Source: Selaginella moellendorffii
Lineage: Eukaryota > Streptophyta > Lycopodiopsida > Selaginellales > Selaginellaceae
Reading direction: 5' to 3'
Assembly: GCF_000143415.4 (NCBI RefSeq)
Contig: NW_003314325.1
Location: 414,860-478,859, forward strand
Length of the DNA: 64,000 bases
Shown: positions 1 through 10,825 of the stretch, piece by piece
Numbering within the stretch: the stretch's first letter is position 1
Layout of the letters: every line of letters begins with the position of its first letter
Notes under the pieces: model-generated
Told to the model about the DNA's origin: nothing
Databases searched by the model: none
Seen by the model: the letters and a program-made list of their open reading frames with translations, nothing else
Position numbers and translations under genes: made by a program

Positions 1-1956
1 GAGGCGCTCGTCATGCTGGTGCTCTCCAAGAACAGCTTCACGGAGCCTCTGCCCGATCGGAACGTCACGGGGTTTCGCAATCTCCAGCTCCTGGCGATCG
101 GGAATGCCGGGCTCTCGGGATCCATCCCGGCGTGGATTGGCAACTGCAGCAAGCTCCAGGTGCTGGATCTCAGCTGGAACAGGCTCGTCGGCGACATCCC
201 CCGGTGGATTGGAGCTCTGGATCACCTCTTCTACCTGGATCTCTCCAACAATTCCTTCACTGGGTCGATACCCCCGGACATCCTCGGCATCCGCTGCCTG
301 ATCGAGGACGAGGACGCGAGCAGCAGCGCCGCGGATGATCTCCGCCCAGTCGCCAACACGCTCTTCGTCAAGCACCGATCCAACTCAAGCGCGCTCCAGT
401 ACAACCAGGTGTCGGCGTTCCCTCCCTCGATCATCCTCGCCAGCAACAATCTCTCCGGAGTGATCCCACTGGAGTTTGGCAAGCTGAGGAAGCTGGTGTC
501 GCTGGATCTCAGCAACAACAGGCTGGTTGGATCGATCCCGGCGTGCCTGGCCAACGCGTCGGACCTGGAATCGCTGGATCTCTCCTCGAATGGGCTCTCG
601 GGCAGCATCCCGCCATCGCTGGTGAAGCTCACGTTCCTCGCGGCGTTCAATGTGAGCTTCAATCGGCTGTCTGGGGCGATCCCTTCCGGGAACCAGTTCG
701 CGAGCTTCTCCAATTCCTCCTACATCGCGAATTCCAGGCTCTGCGGCGCGCCACTCTCGAACCAGTGCCCGGCGGCGGCGATGGAGGCGAGCTCCAGCTC
801 CTCGCGGGGCGGCGGCGGCGATCAAAGGGGTCCCATGAATCGCGGCGCGATAATGGGGATCACCATCAGTATCAGCCTGGGTCTCACGGCGCTGTTCGCC
901 GCGATGCTCATGCTGTCCTTCTCGCGCGCGCGGGCGGGGCACCGGCAGGACATTGCGGGGCGGAATTTCAAGGAGATGAGCGTCGCCCAGATGATGGATC
1001 TGACGGTCACCATGTTCGGGCAGCGCTACCGTCGGATCACCGTGGGCGACCTCATCAAGGCCACAAACAACTTCGACGCGACCAACATCATCGGCTGTGG
1101 TGGCTTTGGGCTGGTCTTCAAGGCCAACCTTCCGGACGGGAATGTGGTGGCGATCAAGCGGCTCACGAGCGAGGATGGAGGGCCGCAGATGGAGAAGGAA
1201 TTCGACGCGGAATTGTCCACCCTGGGGAACATTACGCACCCCAATCTTGTCTCCCTGGAGGGCTACTGCCGGCTGGGAATGCGCGACCGGCTACTGGTCT
1301 ATTCCTACATGGAAAACGGCAGCCTCGACTACTGGCTCCACGAGCGATCCGACGGCGGGAGCCGGCTCACGTGGCGGCATCGCCTGGCCATTCTGCGCGA
1401 AACGGCCAGGGGATTGGAGTACCTCCACCGTGGATGCAACCCACACATTGTCCACCGGGACATCAAGTCGAGCAACATACTCCTGGACGGCGATCTGCGC
1501 GCGCACGTGGCGGATTTTGGACTGGCGAGGCTCATGCTGCCGTCGGATACGCACGTGACAACGGAGCTGGTCGGGACGCTGGGGTATATACCCCCGGAAT
1601 ATGCGCAGTCGTCCGAGGCGTCACTGCGCGGGGACGTGTATAGCTTTGGGGTGTTGGTGCTCGAGGTGTTGAGCCGGAGGAGGCCGGTGGACGCTTGCCG
1701 GAGGGGTGGGATTCGCGATCTTGTGCCGTGGGTGGAAGGGATGCAAGCTACCGGGAGGGGGATCGAGATTGTGGATCCACTGCTGCTCCAGAATTACTCC
1801 GAGGTGGACGCCTTGGAGGAGATGCTGCGGGTGTTGGATGTGGCTTGCTACTGCGTGGATTCTTGCCCCCAGAGGAGGCCTGGGATTGAGGAGGTTGTGG
1901 CTTGGTTGGATGCCGTGGGATCGAGCAGGCTCAAGGTGGGATTGGGCAAACCTTAG
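1..1956 (+). CDS. Phytosulfokine receptor-like LRR receptor kinase, 5' end outside window
   Basis: The frame is open from base 1, so the gene begins upstream; 651 codons are visible before the TAG at 1954. Leucine-rich repeats of the SGSIP type come first. They are split by a non-LRR stretch (about 300-410) that reads like the segment before the last repeats in PSKR1, ending in an ALQYN motif. A cysteine-flanked juxtamembrane part and one membrane segment (about 850-925) follow. The kinase has a glycine loop GCGGFG (about 1096), VAIKRL lysine, HRDIKSSN (about 1455) and DFGLAR (about 1513), so it is a complete RD-type serine/threonine kinase. By family knowledge it would sit in the plasma membrane and bind a small secreted peptide such as phytosulfokine or PSY1. 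Which of these it binds cannot be told from the visible part. No intron is seen in this stretch. Confidence 0.9.
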   Translation, partial: EALVMLVLSKNSFTEPLPDRNVTGFRNLQLLAIGNAGLSGSIPAWIGNCSKLQVLDLSWNRLVGDIPRWIGALDHLFYLDLSNNSFTGSIPPDILGIRCLIEDEDASSSAADDLRPVANTLFVKHRSNSSALQYNQVSAFPPSIILASNNLSGVIPLEFGKLRKLVSLDLSNNRLVGSIPACLANASDLESLDLSSNGLSGSIPPSLVKLTFLAAFNVSFNRLSGAIPSGNQFASFSNSSYIANSRLCGAPLSNQCPAAAMEASSSSSRGGGGDQRGPMNRGAIMGITISISLGLTALFAAMLMLSFSRARAGHRQDIAGRNFKEMSVAQMMDLTVTMFGQRYRRITVGDLIKATNNFDATNIIGCGGFGLVFKANLPDGNVVAIKRLTSEDGGPQMEKEFDAELSTLGNITHPNLVSLEGYCRLGMRDRLLVYSYMENGSLDYWLHERSDGGSRLTWRHRLAILRETARGLEYLHRGCNPHIVHRDIKSSNILLDGDLRAHVADFGLARLMLPSDTHVTTELVGTLGYIPPEYAQSSEASLRGDVYSFGVLVLEVLSRRRPVDACRRGGIRDLVPWVEGMQATGRGIEIVDPLLLQNYSEVDALEEMLRVLDVACYCVDSCPQRRPGIEEVVAWLDAVGSSRLKVGLGKP

Positions 1957-4900
1957 AGCGGGTTTCTTTGCTTTCGTGACTACAAATGCCCATGTCCGGT
2001 GTGTGACTATGATTCTTACAGCAAATGCCCAGGCAGGGCATTACAGGGAATATAAAGAATACTGGCGCAAGAACTGCGTGACTAGTCCTCCACTCAAGCA
2101 ATGGCGGATTTGCAGCTCTAAACTTTTGATGGGACGTGACACTCACCAAGTTAAGCTGAGAAAGTTTGAGCAAATAGCGAGCGACTTGTTCTTTGATATG
2201 GCTGGAAGAAATAAACTGCGAGTATACTGGCGTATGTTGCACAAAACATTTATCCAAGAATCATCACTTGATGCATTGTGTGGTGGTTGTCGAGCAGCAG
2301 TGATAATGCTTAGCACAATGTTGGCTACAGGGATGTTCTAAAGTGGAAAGCAAATATAGCCTTGGAGAGTGGCCTTGAGATTGTGGCGAGATCCAGGATA
2401 GGACTCGGGAGTGATCTTTCAGGAACTTGGAAGGGATATTTTGTACCTTGAAATTTGAAATATAAGAGCACTCTTGTGTTGTGTCTGCTACAGGAAAACT
2501 AAAGTTGTGTTAATCGACCTTAAAGTTAGTGATCCTGTCCAAATGCTTCACACCGCAGTGCAAAAAAACATGGATTGTAAGCTCACATCTGCAAAACAAT
2601 CGCGAAGTCGGATATGGAAAGCTGGACGCCTATAGACAGCATGATTCTGCCAAGTGCCGGAGCATAGTGATCTTTTCTGGCCCTGAAAGTTCATCAAAGT
2701 TTATATACAATCTCAAATATTCTTTTTGATCCAACCAGTTCTTAAGGAACTGCATTCTTATGTCAAACCTGACTGGCAAAGGATGTGCGTACTCAATACT
2801 GAAGACTAGCTAGACCAAGAGTGATAGGGTTTTCAATTTGCAACCATTGCATTGTAGTCTTATGCCTCTAGTTGGGCGCTACAAGACAACATGTCTTATT
2901 ATTAAGAGACGCTGGATAGAAACTTTATGATTTTGTAAGTAAAAGATTCAAAGAAGAAAGGAAATAGAAGTTGCAAAAAGTGAGGACAAACATAATATAC
3001 AATCTGGTGTTTCTTTTGGTATTTAAAGTCCCTCCCATGTCATGTCAAAAAGAAAGCACTTGATTGAAACAAAATTGTGATTGCATCAAACGGCAAATCT
3101 TGCCAGGCTGGTTGAGCAAGATTTTATAAACATCCATGTTTTGTTTGCAACTTATTAATTAAAACGTGGTAAGTTTTTCTATACCTTGCCTTTTTCATAT
3201 AAGGCATGGCCACTGTTCCACTTGTGCTTCAAATGAGATCTTATTCTATCTATAATTGAGTCCAAGCTTGTGAGGGATTAATGTAAAGCACGAGGCATTC
3301 CTGGCTGATCGATCATCTATTATTTCTAGAAGTGGTGTCAATGCCGCTGGTTGAATCTTGCCCTGAAATTGGCGTGGAATTTGACCTCATCCCAAACAGT
3401 GTCACCACTGATCTATCTGTGCGTGCAAGGAACGTTAATCCTGCTCGATCCAAGGAGCTGCTCATCGATTCCAAGGTCCCTAAACTTTTTTCTTTGCTGC
3501 TAGTGTTTCAAGGCCATAGTAACCCAATTAATGCCAATTTCAAGCACAAGAACTACACGTTGCCTTAAACTAAGAACCATGGTGAATGGAGTTGACTATA
3601 GACAAAAATATTGGCAATAAAAACGATTCCTCCCTTCCTAATTCTAAGGCAAGAGGATTACGGCATGTAAAAAAGTGGTATATGGCACAACAAACCGGGC
3701 GACAAGGCTTTACTATCACGTAAAAGGTGAAGTCAAAAAGAAGAAGAATCTGGGACCACGCACTCACGTGGACGCGCGCCAGTCGCCAGATCCCCGCGAA
3801 TCGGGCGGCTCACGGGACGCTTGCGCTGCATGGCCACCTTACCAAGGCCCATGCACACGTCCGACACAGCGCGAGTAGAAAAGTATATGGAATTTGCGTC
3901 AAAGCTGGCGGGAATTTCTCGAGCGCCAAAACCGTGACGTGCACATGAAGATGCGGACAAATGCCCATCACCAAATGTTCCCAGGATATCCCTCATCCTA
4001 TACCGTGACGTTCGCTTACGCAACCACGAGACTCTCGCGTCCTCGCGCATCCGTGACCATCGCGGGATCTCTCAAGTAAGACTTTAAAACCCCTCTTTTC
4101 CATCCAATCCATCCGACAGACTTGAATCTCTTCTACTTCCCCCAAGATTAAACTCGTCTCGACTCAAAACGCTTCATCTTCCACACGGAAGAGAAACGAA
4201 AGCAAGCATGCAAATCCCACCAGAAACCGAGGAAGAACCGAGATCCTTTGCAAAATGCCCAGTGGGGGCATTCATTATAAAGCTGGGAAAAGGTACGAAG
4301 AAGCCTCTCCGCTGTGGAAAGGAATAAAGAAGCCGCGAGGGTTTCGCGCCGTCGTCATGCCCGTGAGCCACCACCTAAAAACGCTTCGATTTTTCGGGGT
4401 CGTTGGTTTTTGCCCCTTTTGCGTTCCTCTCCAACCGAAAACAACTCGGCCCTCCATTACTCTCGCCCATGATGCCTCCAATTTCTTCTCTGGTTATATT
4501 TCTACATTATTTGTATACTTTTGTATGATTTTCATCTCGACCATATCCGTACTTCGTTGAAATTACTAATGGAATCTCGTGTGGTTCTAGAACCGTAGAA
4601 ACCACCCTGTTTACGTTTCTTTTGTTCCCAGTTCTTAGCGACCGTGTCACCCTCACTAAAATTCTCTCGTTGCCAAAGAATTTGCGCGGTCCCCCGAGGA
4701 AAGGAGCTGCAATCAAGCTACAAATTCCACGTATCCTTGACTAAAAACTTCTCGTCCAAACTAGCAATCGTATGTATGTTGAAGCCAACCAAAAGAGAAG
4801 AATACAAAGCTTTAAAAGTTGACCCGCATTGTTCCCGTCAACACAAGAACTGGAACGACAAATTTCAAATATTAATTTATAATTTAAAACAACTAAAACG

Positions 4901-5027
4901 TTTACTACAAAAATACCAAACAACGAAAATAGAAAAAAATAGAAAAAAAGAAAATAGAGAGTAAAGAATGCTGGCTGGCTTCGTCGCCCAGTGCCGGTGT
5001 CCTCCTTTTAAGAATCTCTCCACATAA
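1957..5027. other. Intergenic, no gene recognised
   Basis: Short open frames occur (for example 3332-3568 and 4644-4964), but none has a recognisable family, a splice pattern or coding-like composition. The first 400 bases are presumably the 3' untranslated region of the receptor kinase. Composition shifts from AT-rich (2.4-3.7 kb) to more GC-rich (3.7-4.2 kb) and back. Confidence 0.5.
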
Positions 5028-5035
5028 TATATAAA
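5028..5035 (+). promoter_or_regulatory. TATA box, probable promoter of the GARP gene
   Basis: TATATAAA lies in front of a pyrimidine- and GA-rich leader. If used, transcription would start near 5060 and leave a leader of about 630 bases with short upstream ORFs, for example an ATG at 5248 followed by a stop after a few codons. The role is inferred from position and sequence only. Confidence 0.45.
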
Positions 5036-5115
5036 CGAGAAGAGGCCCCTCTGTCGCAAAGCCCGGTTTCCTCGCCCGAGAGCTCCAGTTTCTTCGCAGA
5101 GAAATAGCGAAATAG

Positions 5116-5145
5116 CGAGAGAGAGTGAGAGAGAGAAAGAGAGAA
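5116..5145 (+). repeat. GA-rich microsatellite in 5' leader
   Basis: GAGA/GAAA repeats form an almost pure purine run inside the probable leader of the GARP gene. Such tracts are common in plant promoters and leaders. Confidence 0.7.
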
Positions 5146-5690
5146 CGATTCTTCCTTCATTGCCGTGATGCGACCAAAACTTCCTCTCGAGATCGCGAAG
5201 AATTCCACCGCTTCGCCTTGAGAGAGAGATCCTTCCGTGCCGCCTCTATGGATCCACCGGAATGTCATTGAAACATACATATATGATTTTGGAAGTTTGG
5301 TTGGAAGAGAAGATCCACTGTTGGTCACTGTCCGTGCGTTGGGTCGCCTCGTTCTTTGCCACGCCATAATTCTTGTGGCTATGTCATCCTCCCTCTCCCA
5401 CAGTCGCGCCCTCGTTTTTTTGTGCGTCTCCCATCGTACAGGTAGCTAGTACTAGTTCTCGTGTTGACCTCCATCGCCAAAGCTTCTCCATCCTCTTCTT
5501 CTTCTTCTAGTTCGTCCTCTTGTTGCTTAGTTTCTCTAGCAGGCCGAGCAGCGCGCAAGGGAAAGGAAAAGAAAAGAGATGGTTTTGACAAGTTTATGAT
5601 AAGGTGGTCGCTGTGCTGCTGCTGTGGCGGTCGACCACCGCGCTCAAAATCGCGTTTTGATCGAGGGAATTGCGTGCGCGAGATCGGGAA

Positions 5691-7390
5691 ATGCAGCTGG
5701 AAGTGGAGATGGATCAAGGGGCTTCCTCCCCCCCGCTCCACAACTCGAGGAAGAGGCTGTCGTCCGTGGAGGAGGACGATCTTGACGCGCCAGGATCTTC
5801 GGATAGCAACAACACCGTGAGTGGCGATGGCAGCAGCGATGGCGCGACCGTGCTCGGCGGCCCGTTTGGATCGTCGTCGGCGAGGAGCAGCGTGAGGCAG
5901 TACATTCGATCCAAGATGCCCCGCTTGCGATGGACTCCGGATCTCCACGAGTGCTTCGTCCGCGCGGTGGACCGACTGGGCGGCCAAGACAGTAAGTGGA
6001 ATTCTACTGCAAAGGCATAGATTTTCTCTTTTAAGTTCTTCTTCTTTGAGTTCCATCAATCAATAGTGGCAGTAGCAATTCATTGATTGAATGGTAGATT
6101 GATTGTCAGTACCTCTTCTTTCTTTCTTTCTTTTATGGTTCTTAAGTTCTTGCATCTATGTAGGAGCTACTCCAAAGCTCGTCCTGCAACTCATGGGCGT
6201 CAAAGGTCTCACAATTGCGCACGTCAAGAGCCATCTCCAGGTCTGCAATTTCTCTCGCGAAACCAGCAAGAAATCCTCAAAATTCTTCTGTGGAAACTTG
6301 CAGATGTACCGCAGCATGAAGAACGACGAGAACGGACCCGGTGAGAAATCTCTTTCTTCTTCTTCCTCCTTGTACTGACGCTACTAAAGCTTTTGCGTGA
6401 TGCAGTGGTCATGGAGGAGAGGAAAGGCGAGCAAGCACAAGCAGCCGTAGCCAGCGACGCCAGCCTCCTTCACCATCCTTGGACGCCGCAGCTCCAGCAA
6501 ATCCGTGGCGAGAAGAAATGCCGGGACAATCCTAATGCACAGCAGCAGTACTACGCTCACAATTACTTCCATCGACCAGTTCTTCAGCCACTGGATTGTC
6601 ATGCCAGGTAATTCAACGTAAGCTTGAGTGGAACCACCATCTAGGATAGCGACGGCCTCCTAAAAGAGAGAACTTCTTCTTCTACTACTTCGCCTTCTCC
6701 TCGATCGAAAGAGCGGTGGTTGTTTCTGATACGGTGAAGATTCCTCGTTGCAGGACGGAGGATGCATGGAGCCAAATCGCCAGTCCAAATCAATCACAGG
6801 AGTGGCTCTCGAGACTGTCAATCGCGGCCACTAAGTGCTACAGCGAGCGGTTTAACGATCTCCAGATTGGCTGGAGGAAAAACCATCACACTCTCTTCCA
6901 GCAAACTGGAGGAGATGATAACACTCTGCGCTCGCGATCGCTAGAGAGAGAGGAATCCCGGATACATTCCAGCATTCTCCTCTCCCAGAACAGGATAAAC
7001 AGCTGCCCCGCGCTGATCCACTTTGACGAGATCCTGGAAGGCAGCAGGAGCGCCATGAAGCATCACGAAAACTTCAACTTCCATCCCCAGGTAAGAAGCT
7101 CCACCTTTCTTTTCTTTTTTTAAAGCTTGAAGACTCACTACTAACGATGGAATTGGATCGTGCTTGGCCAGCATAATCTCGAGGAGAAAAGCCCGGGCTT
7201 TTTTAAGACGATGGGTCAAGTTGATAGTACCTTGTCTTTGTCCTCACCGACAAAGCACCAAAGGCCCAGCGGCAAAGCTCCCATGGTCACTGCCTCGGAT
7301 CTAAAGAGACTTAAGCTGGCGCTGCTTGACCCAATCCAAGCTCCAAACGGTGTCAAGTTGGAGCTCACCATGGCCACTGGGGACGCCTAA
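5691..7390 (+). CDS. GARP (G2-like) MYB-type transcription factor
   Basis: Six exons (5691-5991, 6164-6240, 6304-6340, 6406-6607, 6754-7090, 7172-7390) join in frame to 390 residues. The single-repeat GARP/B-motif domain spans about residues 75-135, from MPRLRWTPDLH through ATPKLVLQ to VKSHLQMYRSMK. This is the pattern of the At2g38300/At2g40260 and KANADI-like groups. The start is the ATG at 5691, because no in-frame ATG precedes it in the leader. Introns 2 and 3 are only 63 and 65 bases and interrupt the DNA-binding domain after SHLQ and after the following helix. The N-terminus is Ser/Asp-rich; the C-terminus has an LELTM stretch that could be a weak EAR-like repressor motif. It should be a nuclear DNA-binding regulator; its target process is not visible. 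Confidence 0.88.
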
Positions 7391-7816
7391 AACTCGTCCA
7401 AATAACACACATTCCTATGCCTCTGTGTTACAACTCTTAGAAACTCTGCTACATAACGGACCTTTGTACAAAAACGACTTTGGAGCCCAGAGAGCTGACC
7501 TTCTACTAAACTGTTCTTTCCTCTCTCCTGTTTTTTTCCTCCCAAAGATGACATTTTTACACGGGCAAGAATTTAGAAGTACGTAGATTTTACTCTTGAC
7601 AATGTATAGAATAAAACTTTGTACGAAAAGTCGTTCCCATGAGAATTTCTCGAAAAAGAATCTTATGCTGAGGATCTAGAAGAATGTAAATAGCGATTTT
7701 TCTATAGCCACGAACTTTATGACATGATCCATAAACAAAATCACAGTCCTCAAGAAACGTGAGAGCATTGCAAGAGTTTCAACAATAACGCAGCGAGGAA
7801 AATGGTTTTTTAGTCC
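7391..7816. other. Short spacer between convergent genes
   Basis: About 425 bases separate the stop codons of the GARP gene (plus) and the CDCA7-like gene (minus). It should hold both 3' untranslated regions. No other feature is seen. Confidence 0.6.
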
Positions 7817-10465
7817 CTACAGAGCATCTACACTTATGTGTTTGCTTGCGGAGAGTCTCTGGATCTTGAGTCTAGCATCAGGAAAAAAACATATAAGAAA
7901 CACTAGTCCAACCAAAACATACCTCTCAGACGCCATAAACTTGATCAGCTTTTCTTCCTCGTCTCGCGAGTACCTCGACCAGGATTCCTGTGCGCTGCGA
8001 TTCTCCCCTCGTGAGACATCTACAAAGTAAAAGGAGAAAAGATTGCAGCCAAAATCAATACCTCCAATCCCGAATAAATTATGCTTCGATTGCCTACCTT
8101 GGATCACCACTATGCTTCTCTGGTCAGCACCTCTCAACTTCCAAAAAATACGCGACCCGACAGTAGCTACAGGCTCTGTTCTTTGAGCGTTACACTGCTG
8201 CATCTCTGCGAGCAAAAGAAAAGTCATAGGTGATGAGAGCTCCAAAGGAAAAGAAACAAAAACAAAAAAGAAAAAGAGAAAACGAAAACACGATCTTACT
8301 TGATTTGCAGACCACTTCCGCTAGCGCCATCTGTGCAGCGATGGATCGTTGCTCCTGCATACGTACTTTTGCAAGTAGACAGTTGCATTGGTCTGCAGTG
8401 AGCGAACTCCCATTTGTTTCCAAGACCAGCAATCTTTTTGCCTCGGCAGCTTTTGTCTTTTGCAAAGCAGCTCTCACCTGGAGAAGAAACTTTAAATTTT
8501 GATATCAATCTACACATCAAAAGGACTACCTCTTTTCGAGCAGCTGAAATCTCATCGTTTGCTTGCTGCTGCTGGACCTTGACGTTGGCAGCATTCTCCA
8601 TAAACTCCCTGAATCTCCTGCAGACGTAGAGAATCAGTACATAGTTTCGAGGGAGTCTAATCTTACGCGGTGGAGAGACAATCGTCACAGAGACTGTTTA
8701 GTAAGTGCAGCTTTGTGTGTAGCTCCAGCTTCTCGTAGGCATCAACACCGTTTTCCAAGGCATTTACAACTGCGTCTACGCCTGAAGATGTTCGTGACAC
8801 ATAGTCTTTAAGCGACTCCAGCCATGAAGCTCTTGTCGGAGCGGAGAAACTCCTGGAAAACCACGTCGTTAAAAAAAGTACTAAACTACTCTCGCACGAA
8901 AACGATAAGTTACCCTTCGCTGACATCCTCCGACGCAAAAGATAACAGTTTCACATGCAGATGAACAAGCGGACCCCTTTGAGACATCAATCCTTGATTC
9001 ATTTCTTGCAACGCATCTTCCGCTTGGCCGTCTCGCAAACAAAGAAGCTGAAAGTATGGTTGGCAAGCGGTAAAAACCGAAAAGAAATCACAAACCTTTT
9101 GGAAAGCCGAGCAGAACTCTAGCAGCTGAAGTGCTGGCCCAATCAACTCTTGCGGCAGCTCAATTCCAGCTACGGTTTTGAGTGCTTCACCGTCGGGAAG
9201 AGCTATTTCCTGGGCTTTTGTGCTTTCCGCGGCCAGGTCGATGTTGAGCTCGACTAATAGATCTCGAGTTTCGTGTTTCTCTTCCGCATCTGCGTTTTTC
9301 TTTGACAGCTTCGTTGCGAGTGTCGGATTTACAGTTCTCTCTGGTTGTACCTCCGACAAACTGTCCAATCGCGGGACCGTGATGGAATTGTTTTCTCGCA
9401 ACGCCGCGTCTCCCTCGAGTTTACTCAGTCTAGTTCGGGCCAGGACCCGCTTCCGGCTGGCTTTCTTTGCCTTCTTCTCGTCATTGTCTGCTATACTTCT
9501 CTTCTCTAACAAGTCAGCCTGGGCCATGTCAGTGTTCGCTTGAACATTAGTTATACTCGCTTCCGCTAGTACTCGTTTTCTTTTACGTTGCTTAGCTTCC
9601 ACTGGCTTTTTCTCCTCTAACTCCAACTTCTTAAGTTCGATGCTTTTACCCTGCCGCAAAGAAGCTTCAGTGAAACATATTAGCAAACCATCACAGTAAA
9701 GCACCTGATCTGCCGGATCTGATGTCAAGAACTCAGCGACGGACGCACATCCTATCGACTTGGCGAGATGTGACACCATCCCGGTTGGGCTGCAACCTTT
9801 CTTCTTCCTACAAAAACAAAAGCAAAAAAAATGCAGTAACACTAACTCTCCCATAACTCTCACGTTTATAACTCGAATTCACTCTTACATGCAATAGCTA
9901 CAGTTGCATATCCCACGACACCTTGGACACGTCCAAGCATTCAAACCATTCACAATTGCTACATCTTCACCATATCTAAAAAAAAATTGTTTGAAAAGAA
10001 AGAGAAGAAACTAGAAAAGAAAATCAAGGAAAAATATACCTGTTTTGCAAACACTTCGAGCAGAAGTTCAAGCTACAAGATCGCTCTTCACTCTTGCAGC
10101 TCGCCATGAGTCCAAGAGTTTTCTGTCGACACTGAGACAGAGAGAGGTGATGGTTAAAATAGAAAGAATATTTCAATAGAAAGCTCAGAGCAAACCTGGT
10201 GGCACGAAGTTCCATTGTCGGAGTCATAGATCCGGCTACCAACAACGCCAGCACTGCCGCTCTTTTTCTTGTCTTTGTCCGCCTCTAGCGCTGGAGAGTT
10301 TTCGCTGGCTTGCATCGCAGCAATGGGGCTTGGGCGATGGTTTTCCTTGACAGCCATGGCGTCGTCTTGCTCCTGATCGCTGTCTTCGATCACAATAACC
10401 TCGGGCCCTTTCGATTCCAAAGGTTTTTGGGCTGCCTTCAGCCGCTGCCGAGTCCTGGGCTTCAT
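7817..10465 (-). CDS. CDCA7-type zf-4CXXC_R1 zinc-finger protein with DDT/WHIM-like region
   Basis: Twelve exons on the minus strand (10465-10196, 10131-10040, 9975-9889, 9807-9705, 9650-9096, 9047-8914, 8852-8667, 8617-8530, 8477-8300, 8205-8098, 8019-7923, 7871-7817) join in frame to 650 residues. The N-terminus is Ser/Glu/Lys-rich. A cysteine-rich domain follows: CHQCRQK, paired cysteines, NRYGED, WTCPRCRGICNCSYC and KKKGCSPTG. This is the zf-4CXXC_R1 signature of CDCA7. After a basic coiled stretch comes a DDT-like motif (ELPQELIGPALQLLEFC). KLHLLNSLCD and GSRIFWKL segments resembling WHIM motifs follow. In animals CDCA7 recruits the remodeller HELLS; DDT/WHIM regions bind ISWI-type remodellers. 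A nuclear chromatin role is therefore inferred. The 54-base intron 9704-9651 is in frame without stops and could be retained. The finger has Met where Arg is usual before KKKG. Confidence 0.8.
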
Positions 10466-10825
10466 CTTTTCTCGCTCCTGGGAAGAAAGAATGCTAGATC
10501 TCCCGAAAAGAATGAGCGCGGGAACGAGGAAAAAAACTTACCCGGCACAGATAGTGAGAAATCCCGCTCGCGCCCAAATGTTCCTCTTAAACCCTACCAA
10601 AGTGATTAAACGCGGTAAATGTAAAGCAACTCTAGAGCAATTAGTAGAACGCTTAGACACCAAACGAGAAAAGACGAACAAAGAACGGAAAACCTGATTT
10701 GTAGATGCCAAAATAATTGCTTTGAGAATTCCATGCGAGGGAGCAAGCAACTCTTCTTTGGTAATGAAGAGAATGGAGCTAAAAAACTGGGCAGCGATTA
10801 GTCCGAGCGAAAGACTAGATAGCTT

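Noticed and set aside
385-1239. Long minus-strand and other-frame ORFs over the receptor kinase
   Set aside because: Shadow frames of a GC-rich real gene; composition and motifs belong to the plus-strand kinase.
1706-2341. 211-codon ORF after the kinase
   Set aside because: Starts inside the kinase in another frame and has no family or codon signal.
5461-5820. Ser-rich ORF in the GARP leader
   Set aside because: Comes from a TCT/TTC repeat, uses a non-ATG start and overlaps the true start in another frame.
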